Shown: positions 52,174-61,368 of the stretch, in pieces
Numbering within the stretch: the stretch's first letter is position 1
Layout: each line of letters starts with the position of its first letter
NCBI GenBank assembly: GCA_036676355.1
Contig: JAKFDA010000016.1
Span: 1-64,000, forward strand
Length of the DNA stretch: 64,000 nt
Source: ZC4RG42 sp036676355
Lineage (GTDB): Bacteria; Pseudomonadota; Gammaproteobacteria; Burkholderiales; SG8-39
Reading direction: 5' to 3'
Program-made: the position numbers and the translations under genes
Notes under the pieces: generated by a model
Databases searched by the model: none
What the model was told of the DNA's origin: nothing
Seen by the model: only the letters and a program-made list of their open reading frames with translations

Positions 52174-52211
52174 TTGACCGTTTGTATGCGAATTCTGTAA
52201 TGTTGCATACA
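52174..52211 (+). promoter_or_regulatory. candidate promoter and GntR operator for dctP-mdc
   Basis: -35 box TTGACC (52174-52179) and -10-like TGTAAT (52196-52201) with 16-base spacing. A perfect inverted repeat TGTATGC (52183-52189) and GCATACA (52205-52211) overlaps the -10 region, as a repressor site would. A weaker one, ACAAA (52161-52165) and TTTGT (52181-52185), has the same 15-base spacer. It lies between the divergent regulator and transporter genes. Confidence 0.5.
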
Positions 52212-52295
52212 CGCTGAAGTACGGCGGCTAGAGCCCGAACGGGCCACAACATCGATTCAAAGATGCAGCGAATGCCCATCCATAGGAGGATCGAA

Positions 52296-53321
52296 ATGAT
52301 GCTTTCTCGCCGTACTTTCGCCAGCAGCCTGATTGCCGCGCTGACGGTTTTCGGGCTCAGTCATCCCGTATTGGCCGCAGATACGGTCACATTGAAGATT
52401 TCGCACCAGTTTCCCGCCGCATCGGACGAGCAGGGCGATTTCCGCGATCGCTTGTCCCGTCGCTTCGCAGCCGAAGTCGAGAAACGTTCCAAGGGCAGCC
52501 TCAAGTTTGAAATCTACCCGGCGGGCTCGCTGGTCAAGGCGACCAGCCAGATCGGTGCGCTGCGCAAGGGTGCATTGGATATGAGCCTTGTGCCGCTGGC
52601 TTACGGCGGCGGCGAAATCCCGGAAGTGAACATCACGCTCATGCCGACGTTGATCACGAGCTATGAGCAGGGCTTGCGCTGGAAGCAGGCTCCGATCGGC
52701 AAGGAACTGGAACGCGTCCTCGACGCCAAGAACATCAAGATCGTCACTTGGATCTGGCAGGCCGGCGGCATCGCTTCGAATCAGGGCCCGGTCATTGAGC
52801 CGGGCGACGTGAAAGGCTTGAAGTTCCGTGGCGGCAGCAAGGAAATGGATTTGATGCTCAAGGGAGCCGGCGCGGCCATTACCAGCATGCCGTCCTCGGA
52901 GATCTACAGCGCGATGCAGTCGGGCGTGCTGGACGCCGCACTGACTTCGAGCACGTCGTTGATCAGCTATCGCCTGTATGAATTCTCCAAGAACGTCACC
53001 ACCGCGCGCGACAAGACGTTTTGGTTCATGTTCGAACCGTTGCTCATTTCCAAAACCGCTTTCGATGGGCTGACGCCGGAACAGCAAAAAATCATCATGG
53101 ACGTGGGTGCCAGCCTGGAGAACTTCGGTATGGAAGAATCCAAGAAGGACGATCAGCGCATGGCCGAAGTTTATGGCAAAGCCGGTGCCAAGGTGCATGA
53201 CCTGAACGAGGCGGCTTTTGCGAAATGGCGGGCGATCGCGCAGCAGACCGCCTTCAAGGATTTCGCCGGGCGGGTGAAAAACGGCCAGGCGCTGCTCGAC
53301 ATGGCAATCGACGTCAAATAA
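52296..53321 (+). CDS. dctP: TRAP transporter substrate-binding protein DctP
   Basis: A 341-residue periplasmic binding protein of a TRAP transporter. The signal peptide MMLSRRTFASSLIAALTVFG has an SRRTF motif suggestive of Tat export. Family motifs: LKISHQFPAASDEQGDF, GSLKFEIYPAGSLVKA, and the carboxylate-binding Arg region GLKFRGGSKEMDLMLKG. GGAGGATCG precedes the ATG at 52296; an earlier in-frame ATG at 52263 is less likely. A malonate substrate is inferred from the mdc genes downstream. Confidence 0.9.
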   Translation: MMLSRRTFASSLIAALTVFGLSHPVLAADTVTLKISHQFPAASDEQGDFRDRLSRRFAAEVEKRSKGSLKFEIYPAGSLVKATSQIGALRKGALDMSLVPLAYGGGEIPEVNITLMPTLITSYEQGLRWKQAPIGKELERVLDAKNIKIVTWIWQAGGIASNQGPVIEPGDVKGLKFRGGSKEMDLMLKGAGAAITSMPSSEIYSAMQSGVLDAALTSSTSLISYRLYEFSKNVTTARDKTFWFMFEPLLISKTAFDGLTPEQQKIIMDVGASLENFGMEESKKDDQRMAEVYGKAGAKVHDLNEAAFAKWRAIAQQTAFKDFAGRVKNGQALLDMAIDVK

Positions 53322-53330
53322 GCACTTTCT

Positions 53331-53356
53331 GATCCGGAGGCGCCCGCCTCCGGATC
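53331..53356 (+). other. hairpin between dctP and dctQ
   Basis: A perfect 11-bp stem GATCCGGAGGC / GCCTCCGGATC with loop GCCC and no T run. Such a structure could let the binding protein be made in excess over the membrane subunits by protecting or attenuating the message. Confidence 0.6.
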
Positions 53357-53376
53357 GTTATCGCTTATCTGCGCGG

Positions 53377-53961
53377 ATGCTCATGAATCAAGGATCGCTT
53401 CTCAGTCGGCTGGTCAGACGGTTCAGTGTGATGACCGGCTATCTCGCGGCCGTGTTGATCGTGCTGGCGTCGATCATCCTCGTTTACGAAATCTCGGTGC
53501 GCTACCTGTTTTCCTGGCCGACCGACTGGGAAATCGAGTTTTGCATCATGCTCCTCATCGCATCGACCTTTCTCGCGGCGGCGCATACGCAACTGACGCG
53601 CGGGCATGTGACGATTGAAGTGCTGGACGCTATCACGCCGGCGGCATGGACCGCCTGGCGACTGGCCTTCTCCGATTTAGCCTCCGCTTTGTTCTGCGCT
53701 TTCGTTGCCTGGAGATCCTGGATGCTGTTCCACGAAAGCTGGATCGAGGGGCGCATGAGTGATACCGCCTGGGGCCCGCCGCTATGGCCGGTATTCGGGA
53801 TCATGGGGCTGGGGATGACATCGCTTGTGCTGCAGACATTGATGCAGTTCGTGGACGATTCGCTGCCTGGGGCACTGCGCTCGCGGAAACCGGCGGTGCA
53901 CCATGACGCGGAAGTGCAAGCGGCCGAACAAGACGCGGTGGCGCAGGAGAGCGCTCAATGA
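53377..53961 (+). CDS. dctQ: TRAP transporter small permease subunit DctQ
   Basis: A 194-residue inner-membrane protein with four helices (GYLAAVLIVLASIILVYEIS, FCIMLLIASTFLAAAHT, LAFSDLASALFCAFVAW, PVFGIMGLGMTSLVLQTLM) and the DctQ motifs DWEIEFCIML and RGHVTIEVL. The tail is acidic. It overlaps dctM by four bases. An ATG two codons later is an alternative start. Confidence 0.9.
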   Translation: MLMNQGSLLSRLVRRFSVMTGYLAAVLIVLASIILVYEISVRYLFSWPTDWEIEFCIMLLIASTFLAAAHTQLTRGHVTIEVLDAITPAAWTAWRLAFSDLASALFCAFVAWRSWMLFHESWIEGRMSDTAWGPPLWPVFGIMGLGMTSLVLQTLMQFVDDSLPGALRSRKPAVHHDAEVQAAEQDAVAQESAQ

Positions 53962-55301
53962 GCACCGCGTACATCGGCGTCCTGTATGCAATCGCGACGT
54001 TTGTCTTCCTGTTTTCCGGCATGCCGATCGCGTTCGCCATCGGTGCCGTCGCGCTGCTGTTCATGTTCTTTTTCATGCCGCCGGTGCAGTTGCTGTTTGT
54101 GGCGGAAACGATCTACTCCGAACTCAACAGTTTCACGCTGCTGACGATTCCCTTGTTCATTCTCATGGGCGCGGCGATCGGCAAGTCGCGTGCGGGCTCC
54201 GATCTCTACAACTCACTCAATCGCTGGCTCTACAAAATTCCCGGTGGGCTTGGCGTCGCAAATACCTTGGCCTGCTCGGTATTCGCCGCAATGTGCGGAT
54301 CGTCGCCCGCCACATGCGCCGCAATTGGCTCATCCGGAATTCCCGAGATGCGTAAGCGCGGTTACTCCGAACGGTTGACTACAGGTCTTATCGCGGCGGG
54401 CGGCACGCTGGGTATATTGATCCCGCCTTCATTGACGCTGATTCTCTACGGCCTGGCGACCGAACAATCGATCGGCAGGTTGTTCATGGCCGGCGTCGGC
54501 CCGGGTCTGATGCTCACGATTCTGTTCGCGGCGTGGGTGATGTTGCGATTCTCGCGCGAAAAAAGGGCCGCATTGAAATCGGGCAACACCGAGGCCGCCC
54601 GCATTTTCGAGGCGCAGGAGGCCTACGGCTGGCGTGATCGCTTGCAAACGCTGCCGCGTCTGACGCCCTTCGTGCTGCTGATCCTGCTCGTCATGGTTGC
54701 GCTGTATGGTGGCTGGGCGACGCCCTCGGAAATCGCAGGCGTCGGTGCCTTCGGCGCGCTGGTGATGGTGATGATCGTCTATGGCTGCTGGCGCTGGTCC
54801 GATCTCAAGGTGATTCTCTCGGGTACGGCGCGCGAGTCGACGATGATCATGCTGATCATCGCAATGTCTTTCCTCTATACCTATGTGATGAGCTACCTGC
54901 ACATCACGCAGGCCGCCGCGCATTGGCTCGTATCGCTGGAAATGGGCAGATGGGAATTCTTCTTCTGGGTGAACATTCTGCTCATCGTGCTCGGTTTCTT
55001 CCTGCCTCCGGTTGCGATCATTCTGATGGTTATGCCGATTCTGATGCCGGCGCTTGAGGCGCTGAATATCGATCTCATCTGGTTCGGCGTGACGATGACC
55101 ATCGTGATGGAAATGGGCCTGATTCATCCACCGGTCGGACTTAACCTGTTCGTGATCAATGGCATCGCGCCGGACATCCATCTAAAGGAAATCATGTGGG
55201 GAGTGGTGCCGTTCCTGTTGCTGATGGTGCTTGGCATCGTTCTGCTGTGCGTGTTCCCTGAGATCGCGATGTGGCTGCCCTCGCGATACCACGGCGCATG
55301 A
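53958..55301 (+). CDS. dctM: TRAP transporter large permease subunit DctM
   Basis: A 447-residue inner-membrane protein with about twelve helices, the transport subunit of the TRAP system. Motifs: LFILMGAAIGKSRAGSDLY, CGSSPATCAAIGSSGIPEMR, GILIPPSLTLILYGLATEQS and HPPVGLNLFVINGIAPDI. It overlaps dctQ and is followed by mdcA after three bases, so transport and decarboxylation genes form one operon. Confidence 0.93.
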   Translation: MSTAYIGVLYAIATFVFLFSGMPIAFAIGAVALLFMFFFMPPVQLLFVAETIYSELNSFTLLTIPLFILMGAAIGKSRAGSDLYNSLNRWLYKIPGGLGVANTLACSVFAAMCGSSPATCAAIGSSGIPEMRKRGYSERLTTGLIAAGGTLGILIPPSLTLILYGLATEQSIGRLFMAGVGPGLMLTILFAAWVMLRFSREKRAALKSGNTEAARIFEAQEAYGWRDRLQTLPRLTPFVLLILLVMVALYGGWATPSEIAGVGAFGALVMVMIVYGCWRWSDLKVILSGTARESTMIMLIIAMSFLYTYVMSYLHITQAAAHWLVSLEMGRWEFFFWVNILLIVLGFFLPPVAIILMVMPILMPALEALNIDLIWFGVTMTIVMEMGLIHPPVGLNLFVINGIAPDIHLKEIMWGVVPFLLLMVLGIVLLCVFPEIAMWLPSRYHGA

Positions 55302-55304
55302 GCG

Positions 55305-56972
55305 ATGGACGCGCCGACAGTGAACACTTCGACCCGGGACTGGCACGATGGTGTGAGATCCAAAGCGGCAAGGCTCGAACGCGCGGCGGCGCTCGCCGTC
55401 GGCAAGCGAGTCGAAGCGCCGCAGACGACGGCGCTACTGGAATGCATCCTGGAGCCGGGCGACCGGGTTTGCATCGAGGGCAATAATCAAAAGCAGGCGG
55501 ATTTTCTTGCCGCAAGCCTGGTGCACACCGATCCCGCGCGCGTGCACGATCTGCATCTGGTCCAGTCGGTCCTTGCGTTGCCGGAGCATATGGAGTTGAT
55601 CGAGCGCGGCCAGGTCAGTCGCATCGATTTCTCTTTCTCAGGACCGCAAGCCGGGCGACTTGCACGTCTGGTCGAGCGCGGCAAGATTCGCATCGGCGCG
55701 ATCCACACCTATCTCGAACTGTTCGCGCGCTACTTCATCGACCTTACGCCTAATGTGTCGCTGATTGCCGCGCAAGCCGCGGATACCGCGGGAAATCTTT
55801 ACACCGGGCCGAACACCGAAGACACGCCAGCGATCGTCGAGGCGACCGCATTCAAGAACGGAATCGTGATTGCGCAGGTCAACGAGGTACTCGATACCCT
55901 GCCGCGTGTCGACATACCGGCCGACTGGGTCGATTTCGTGGTGCCTGCACCGAGACCGCATTACATCGAACCGCTATTCACGCGCGATCCGGCACAGATC
56001 ACTGAGATTCAGATTTTGATGGCGATGATCGCGATCAAAGGGGTGTACGCCGAATACGGCGTGACGCGACTCAATCACGGCATTGGTTTCGATACCGCGG
56101 CTATCGAATTGCTATTGCCGACGTACGGTGAGTCGCTCGGGTTGCGCGGCAAGATTTGCACGCACTGGGCGGTCAATCCGCATCCAACCCTCATGCCCGC
56201 GATCGAGGCCGGGTTCGTGCAATCGATTCATTGCTTCGGTTCCGAAGTCGGCATGGAGCGCTACATCGCCGCGCGGCCCGACGTGTTTTTCACCGGACGC
56301 GACGGCTCGCTGCGGTCGAATCGTGCGTTCTGTCAGGCTGCCGGACATTACGCATGCGACCTGTTCATCGGGTCCACTTTGCAGATCGACCTGGAGGGCA
56401 ACAGTTCGACCGCGACCAGGGGACGCATCGCCGGATTCGGCGGCGCGCCGAACATGGGTTCGGATGCGCGGGGTCGACGTCACGCATCTGAAACGTGGTT
56501 GCGCGCGGGGCGTGAAGCGCGGCGCCACAAAGCCATGCCGCGCGGACAGAAGCTCGTGGTGCAGATCGTCGAAACCTTTCGCGAACACATGACGCCGACG
56601 TTCGTCGAAAGACTCGATGCGTGGGATTTTGTGCAGAGCGCGAACATGGATGTACCGCCGGTGATGATTTACGGTGAAGACCTGACACACATCATTACCG
56701 AAGAAGGCATCGCCAATCTGCTGCTGTGCGATACGCCGGAGGAACGTAAGCAGGCGATTCGCGGCATTGCCGGATATACGCCGGTCGGCCTGGCGCGCGA
56801 TGTTCGCATGGTGGAGAACCTGCGCGACCGCGGTGTCATTCGGCGGCCGGAGGATATCGGCGTTGCGCGTCGCGAGGCGACGCGCGACTTGCTGGCCGCG
56901 CGTTCGGTCAAGGATCTGGTACTCGCGTCGGGCGGGTTGTATGAGCCGCCCACGCGCTTCCGTAACTGGTAA
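55305..56972 (+). CDS. mdcA: malonate decarboxylase alpha subunit MdcA
   Basis: A 555-residue acetyl-ACP:malonate ACP transferase. It swaps acetyl for malonyl on the carrier subunit so that malonate can be decarboxylated. Family sequence is evident: VCIEGNNQKQADFLAASLV, GNLYTGPNTEDTPAIVEATA, GVTRLNHGIGFDTAAIELLL and IGSTLQIDLEGNSSTATRGR. ATG start three bases after dctM. First of the seven mdc genes here. Confidence 0.95.
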   Translation: MDAPTVNTSTRDWHDGVRSKAARLERAAALAVGKRVEAPQTTALLECILEPGDRVCIEGNNQKQADFLAASLVHTDPARVHDLHLVQSVLALPEHMELIERGQVSRIDFSFSGPQAGRLARLVERGKIRIGAIHTYLELFARYFIDLTPNVSLIAAQAADTAGNLYTGPNTEDTPAIVEATAFKNGIVIAQVNEVLDTLPRVDIPADWVDFVVPAPRPHYIEPLFTRDPAQITEIQILMAMIAIKGVYAEYGVTRLNHGIGFDTAAIELLLPTYGESLGLRGKICTHWAVNPHPTLMPAIEAGFVQSIHCFGSEVGMERYIAARPDVFFTGRDGSLRSNRAFCQAAGHYACDLFIGSTLQIDLEGNSSTATRGRIAGFGGAPNMGSDARGRRHASETWLRAGREARRHKAMPRGQKLVVQIVETFREHMTPTFVERLDAWDFVQSANMDVPPVMIYGEDLTHIITEEGIANLLLCDTPEERKQAIRGIAGYTPVGLARDVRMVENLRDRGVIRRPEDIGVARREATRDLLAARSVKDLVLASGGLYEPPTRFRNW

Positions 56973-56993
56973 CTCAGCGCGTCGGAGTTCGTA

Positions 56994-57308
56994 ATGGAGC
57001 AGTTGCAATTCCAAGTGCCGAGTCGCGCGCAGTCTCAACGTCGGGACGCCGTGCTCGTCGGTGTTGTCGGTAGCGGGAACTGCGAGGTGTTGCTCGAGGC
57101 GACAACGGCCGACGCGATGTGCGTTGCAACGATCCATACGGCCGCGCATGGATTCGCCGACATCTGGCGGCGGGTGATCGAGGACTTCGCCATACGTCGT
57201 AATGCCGGCGGTCTGCGCGTCGAAATCAACGATGTCGGCGCGACGCCCGCGGTTGTGACGCTGCGTCTTTATCAGGCGATCGAAGCCTGGGAGAGCGGCG
57301 ATGCGTAA
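56994..57308 (+). CDS. mdcC: malonate decarboxylase acyl-carrier subunit MdcC
   Basis: A 104-residue carrier protein (delta subunit). The Ser at position 27 in GVVGSGNCEVLLEA is the expected attachment site of the 2'-(5''-triphosphoribosyl)-3'-dephospho-CoA group. The small acidic fold and position after mdcA are canonical. The 3' end overlaps mdcD by eight bases. Confidence 0.92.
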   Translation: MEQLQFQVPSRAQSQRRDAVLVGVVGSGNCEVLLEATTADAMCVATIHTAAHGFADIWRRVIEDFAIRRNAGGLRVEINDVGATPAVVTLRLYQAIEAWESGDA

Positions 57309-58185
57309 GGGCTATTACGAAGCGTCCGCACGGGATCGCATCCGCGGTGTGATCGACCCCGGCTCGTGGCGCGAGTTCATTCCGCCGTCGGAACGCATCA
57401 CCAGTCCCCATTTGCCGCTGCTCGATCAGCCCGTTGCATTTGACGATGGGATCGTCGTCGGCGCCGGCCGGCTGGGCGGCAAGGACGTTTTGATCGCAGC
57501 GCAGGAAGGTCGCTTTCTCGGTGGCGCGGTGGGGGAAGTTCATGGCGCGAAGCTGGTTGGACTGATCGAACGCGCCGTGAAGACCCGGCCGTCCGCCGTA
57601 GTCCTTCTGCTCGACTCGGGCGGGGTTCGGTTGCATGAGGCGAACGCCGGTCTGATCGCCGTCTCGGAAATCATGCGGGCGATCCTGCGTGCGCGCGTGC
57701 AAGGCGTAAAATTCGTCGGCGTCATCGGCGGCAGTTGCGGCTGCTTCGGCGGCATGGGCTTGGTGGCGCGTTGTTGTGATGTGCTCCTCATGTCGGAGGA
57801 AGGCAGACTGGGAATGTCCGGACCGGAAGTGATCGAAACGGTTCGCGGTGTCGAGGAATTCGATTCACGCGATCGCGCGCTGGTATGGCGGGTCACCGGT
57901 GGCAAGCATCGCTATCTGATCGGCGAAGTCGACATGCTCGTCGACGACGATGTTGCGCAGTTCCGCGCCGCCATCGCGCGGGCGCTCGAAGCGCCGGCCG
58001 AGTTTTCGCTCGAAGGACTCGAGCGCGAACATGACATGCTGGCGCGACGTTGGTCCCGTTTTGCAGACGCGAATGACGCGCGCGATATATGGGCGGGCCT
58101 GGGCATCCCGGATGTCACTCGCATGGCGCTTATGAGCACGGAAGAATTTACGCGCGCCTCGGAAAATGTCCGGGAGCGGCCATGA
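57301..58185 (+). CDS. mdcD: malonate decarboxylase beta subunit MdcD
   Basis: A 294-residue carboxyltransferase-type subunit that, with MdcE, decarboxylates malonyl-carrier to acetyl-carrier. Sequence includes VVLLLDSGGVRLHEANAGLI, GVIGGSCGCFGGMGLVARCC and GRLGMSGPEVIETVRGVEEF. It is related to biotin-dependent carboxyltransferases, but no biotin enzyme is needed in this soluble type. It overlaps mdcE by four bases. Confidence 0.94.
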   Translation: MRKGYYEASARDRIRGVIDPGSWREFIPPSERITSPHLPLLDQPVAFDDGIVVGAGRLGGKDVLIAAQEGRFLGGAVGEVHGAKLVGLIERAVKTRPSAVVLLLDSGGVRLHEANAGLIAVSEIMRAILRARVQGVKFVGVIGGSCGCFGGMGLVARCCDVLLMSEEGRLGMSGPEVIETVRGVEEFDSRDRALVWRVTGGKHRYLIGEVDMLVDDDVAQFRAAIARALEAPAEFSLEGLEREHDMLARRWSRFADANDARDIWAGLGIPDVTRMALMSTEEFTRASENVRERP

Positions 58186-58895
58186 CGCGACGCGACACGC
58201 TCGAACGCCTGTTTCCATCCGGCTGGCAAGACGACGCCGAGTTCGATAACGGTTTCGCCGGCACGGGGATGTGCAGCGGCGAATCGATTCGCTACATCGG
58301 CGTGGAGAACGCCACTGAAGTGGGCGTCGATCAGGCGCTCGCAATGGCGCGGCTGGTGCTCGATACCGTGAAGCAGCATGCGCAGCGCGCGATCCTTTTT
58401 CTGCTGGATACCCAGGGCCAGCGGCTGCGCAAGCGTGACGAGTTGCTTGGATTGAACGGCTACATGGCGCATCTCGCAAAATGCGTCGAGTTGGCGCGCG
58501 CGCGCAATCATCCGATTCTCAGCCTGGTGTATGGCGAGGCGGTAAGCGGGGGCTACCTCGCGACCGGGATGATGGCCGACGCCTGTTATGCATTGAGCGA
58601 TGCGCAGATTCAGGTCATGAACCTGCCCTCGATGGCGCGCATTACCAGGATACCGCTCGAACATCTCGAACAACTTTCGGAACACTCGCCGGTGTTTTCG
58701 CCCGGCGTGGCGAATTACGCGCAGATGGGCCATCTGCAGGAAATCTGGGACGGAGAATTGGCAGCCAGACTTGCGCATGCGCTTTCGCGCATGCGCGAGG
58801 CGGTGCCGGCCGATCAGCGCATGGCGCTGGGGCAACAGCGTGGTGGTCGTTGTGTCGCTTATGAAGTCGCGCAGCGTGTGGAACACGGCGCCTGA
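58182..58895 (+). CDS. mdcE: malonate decarboxylase gamma subunit MdcE
   Basis: A 237-residue partner of MdcD in the decarboxylase core. Matching sequence: AILFLLDTQGQRLRKRDELL, GEAVSGGYLATGMMADACYA and INVMNLPS-like QIQVMNLPSMARITRI. The ATG at 58182 overlaps the mdcD stop (ATGA). The 3' end overlaps mdcG by 35 bases. Confidence 0.92.
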   Translation: MTRRDTLERLFPSGWQDDAEFDNGFAGTGMCSGESIRYIGVENATEVGVDQALAMARLVLDTVKQHAQRAILFLLDTQGQRLRKRDELLGLNGYMAHLAKCVELARARNHPILSLVYGEAVSGGYLATGMMADACYALSDAQIQVMNLPSMARITRIPLEHLEQLSEHSPVFSPGVANYAQMGHLQEIWDGELAARLAHALSRMREAVPADQRMALGQQRGGRCVAYEVAQRVEHGA

Positions 58896-59571
58896 GCCGG
58901 AGCGACATCATTTCGCCTGGTGCGCGCGCGATGCGGCGTGTTCTGCCCGTCTGGTTCAAAGCGGCTGCACACCGGAAGAGGAAGCGATTAATCTGCTGGG
59001 CGTCTGGCTGCGTGCTGAACGGCCGCTAATTGTCGCACGCCAGCCACCAGGATATCGACGTGGTGCAGAGCGCGTTGTGCTCGGTCTTCCTCTGCCCCTT
59101 GCTCAGAGTAAGCGGCGCCTCGCGTTTTCGATTCCGCGTGTGCACATAGCGCGCTTGAGTCTGCCGCCGCAGTTGTCCGAGGTGCGCCATGCAATGCCTG
59201 CCTCGTGGCAACCGACCGTCGATAAACTGCTCGCGTCATCTCAAGTTACCGCGGCCGCACCACGCGTGTACGGATCGGCTGCCATGCAGGCGCTCACCGG
59301 AGAAGCTTGCATGGACGACGGCTCGGATCTCGATTTGCTTTTCAGTCCTGCGGCATGGCCGGATGTGATGCTTTTGGTCGATACGCTGGCGTGCATGAGC
59401 GTCGACGAAAGGGGCCGGCGTATCGATGGTGAAATTCGAGCGCCGAGCGGCAAGGCGGTTGCGTGGCGCGAGTTGTCGCAACGCCCGTCGCGTTTGCTAT
59501 GCAAATATTTGCACGGTGCGGAACTGATCGATACCGAAGCATATGCATCGGAGTTCGCGGATGCAGGTTGA
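58861..59571 (+). CDS. mdcG: malonate decarboxylase holo-ACP synthase MdcG
   Basis: A 236-residue phosphoribosyl-dephospho-CoA transferase that loads the prosthetic group onto MdcC. A nucleotidyltransferase pattern is visible: GSAAMQALTG at 138-147 and the metal-binding DGSDLDLLF at 153-161. The ATG at 58861 is used; it lies inside mdcE by 35 bases. The family-typical HHFAWCARDA-like N-terminus follows. The end overlaps mdcB. Confidence 0.88.
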   Translation: MKSRSVWNTAPEPERHHFAWCARDAACSARLVQSGCTPEEEAINLLGVWLRAERPLIVARQPPGYRRGAERVVLGLPLPLAQSKRRLAFSIPRVHIARLSLPPQLSEVRHAMPASWQPTVDKLLASSQVTAAAPRVYGSAAMQALTGEACMDDGSDLDLLFSPAAWPDVMLLVDTLACMSVDERGRRIDGEIRAPSGKAVAWRELSQRPSRLLCKYLHGAELIDTEAYASEFADAG

Positions 59572-60448
59572 ACGCGCCTTGCTGACCGGCACGCCAGGCT
59601 CGCGGCCGGGCCGGTCATTCACTGCAGCGGAAATCGACCACGCAGCGATCGAAGCCTTGCGAGTCGAGTTGTCGCTGCATCCGAAGCCCGGTCTCGTGAC
59701 ACCGACGAGTCGCGGTAGCCATACCGATATGGATCATCACACTTTGGCTGCGGGTATCGCAGCGCTGCAAGGCTATTTCGGCGATTGCGTAATGCTCGGC
59801 CGTCGCAATGCGTCGCTACGGGCGTTGCAGAAGCGCGGTCTCGCGGCGGAGGCGGAAATGTTTTGCGCCACGGGAGGAGTCAACACGCACAAGGGCGCGA
59901 TCTTCTCGCTCGGTTTGCTGAGCGCCGCCTGCGGATTGCAATCGTTGCCCGCAGGAAGAACGCATGCCGGCTGCATTGCGTCGATTGTTTCTGCTCGCTG
60001 GGGCAAAGCGCTGCACGCCGATATACGGCGAATACGCGCCGCCTCGTTCGCGTCGACCCATGGCGAGCGCGTGTTGTTGCGCGATAACATTCCCGGCGCG
60101 CGCGAGCACGCGGCGGCCGGCTTTCCGATTCTTCACTCGGTCACTTTGCCCGCGCTGCGCACGGGATTGCGATGTGGCACTCCGCGCCGCGCGCTGCTGC
60201 ATGCGCTGGTTGCGACGATCGCCGTGCTGCCGGACACGAATATTATTCACCGCGGAGGTGTGCAATCGTTGCGCTGGGTGCATTCCACTGCGCATGCTTT
60301 CATATCCAATGGTGGCGTATTTGCGAACGCCTGGGAAGCGAGGCTCCAATCGATGTGTGACGGCTTCGTTGCGCGCGGGCTGAGTCCGGGCGGCAGTGCG
60401 GATCTGCTGGCGTGTGCCTGGTTCATGCATCGACTCGAACGTCCGTGA
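59561..60448 (+). CDS. mdcB: triphosphoribosyl-dephospho-CoA synthase MdcB
   Basis: A 295-residue CitG-family enzyme that makes the MdcC prosthetic-group precursor from dephospho-CoA and ATP. Family motifs: LHPKPGLVTPTSRGSHTDMD, TGGVNTHKGAIFSLGLLSAA, LPDTNIIHRGGVQSL and RGLSPGGSADLLACAWF. The ATG at 59561 overlaps the mdcG stop. It lies after mdcG here, whereas in Klebsiella mdcB follows mdcA. Confidence 0.92.
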   Translation: MQVERALLTGTPGSRPGRSFTAAEIDHAAIEALRVELSLHPKPGLVTPTSRGSHTDMDHHTLAAGIAALQGYFGDCVMLGRRNASLRALQKRGLAAEAEMFCATGGVNTHKGAIFSLGLLSAACGLQSLPAGRTHAGCIASIVSARWGKALHADIRRIRAASFASTHGERVLLRDNIPGAREHAAAGFPILHSVTLPALRTGLRCGTPRRALLHALVATIAVLPDTNIIHRGGVQSLRWVHSTAHAFISNGGVFANAWEARLQSMCDGFVARGLSPGGSADLLACAWFMHRLERP

Positions 60449-61368
60449 GCATTGCGATCCTTTGCTCCGGGCAGGGCGGTCAAACCCCTGACATGCTGGA
60501 GCGCTGGAAAGGCGACGAGCGTTATCGGACTGCCTGCGCCATGTTGGCATCGAACCTGCCGTGGGACGTGGCAGATCTAGCGCGCGACCAGCAACGTTCC
60601 ACGCTGAATCGCTACGCACAGCCGCTTATTTGTCTGTATCAAATGAGCGTTTGGTCGGCGTTGTCGCAGCGAGGATTGCATGCCGATGTGGTCGCCGGTT
60701 ACAGCGTGGGGGAGTTGGCGGCCTATGGAGTGAACGGTGCGTTGGCCGGCAGCGATGTCCTGCGCGCGGCTTTGGCGCGCGCGCAGGCCATGGACGGGGC
60801 AACACCATCAGATTCCGGAATGCTGGCAGTGCGCGGTGTTCGATTGCGGGATATTGAGGTGCTTGTAGCGCACAGCGACGCGCAGATCGCCATTCGCAAT
60901 GCCCAGGACCATGCGGTTCTCGGCGGACCACGTGCCGCGCTCGCGCAAGTCGAACAGGCAATTCGACAGCGCTTCAACGCGCATGTGGTTCGATTGCCCA
61001 TTACCGTGCCGGCGCACACCGCTCACCTCAATGCGGCTGTCCCGGTATTCCACAAAGCGCTTTCAACGCTGCAATGGGGTGCGTTCAATGTGCCGGTCAT
61101 CGCGGGAATCGACGGCCGCAGCGTGCGATCCAAGACCGACGCGATTGATTCTTTGAGCAGACAACTTGCTGAACCGATCGACTGGCAGACGGTGCTGGAA
61201 ACGTTGGTTGAGCTGGACGTGACCACCGCGCTGGAACTGGGCCCCGGCACAGCACTTTCCCGCATGCTTTTGGAGCGGGCGCCCCACGTAGCGGTACGTG
61301 CGTTAAGCGACTTTGCGACGCTCGGGGGTGCTGCCGACTGGGCGCTGCAGCACGCGGCTCTACGCTAG
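60445..61368 (+). CDS. mdcH: malonyl-CoA:ACP transacylase MdcH
   Basis: A 307-residue acyltransferase that primes the carrier by moving malonyl from CoA to MdcC. The active site is GYSVGE with Ser87; most relatives read GHSLGE, so Tyr replaces His. The second catalytic His lies in LPITVPAHTAHLN, and GQGGQ appears at the N-terminus. The GTG start overlaps the mdcB stop (GTGA). Last gene of the malonate operon. Confidence 0.92.
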   Translation: MSIAILCSGQGGQTPDMLERWKGDERYRTACAMLASNLPWDVADLARDQQRSTLNRYAQPLICLYQMSVWSALSQRGLHADVVAGYSVGELAAYGVNGALAGSDVLRAALARAQAMDGATPSDSGMLAVRGVRLRDIEVLVAHSDAQIAIRNAQDHAVLGGPRAALAQVEQAIRQRFNAHVVRLPITVPAHTAHLNAAVPVFHKALSTLQWGAFNVPVIAGIDGRSVRSKTDAIDSLSRQLAEPIDWQTVLETLVELDVTTALELGPGTALSRMLLERAPHVAVRALSDFATLGGAADWALQHAALR

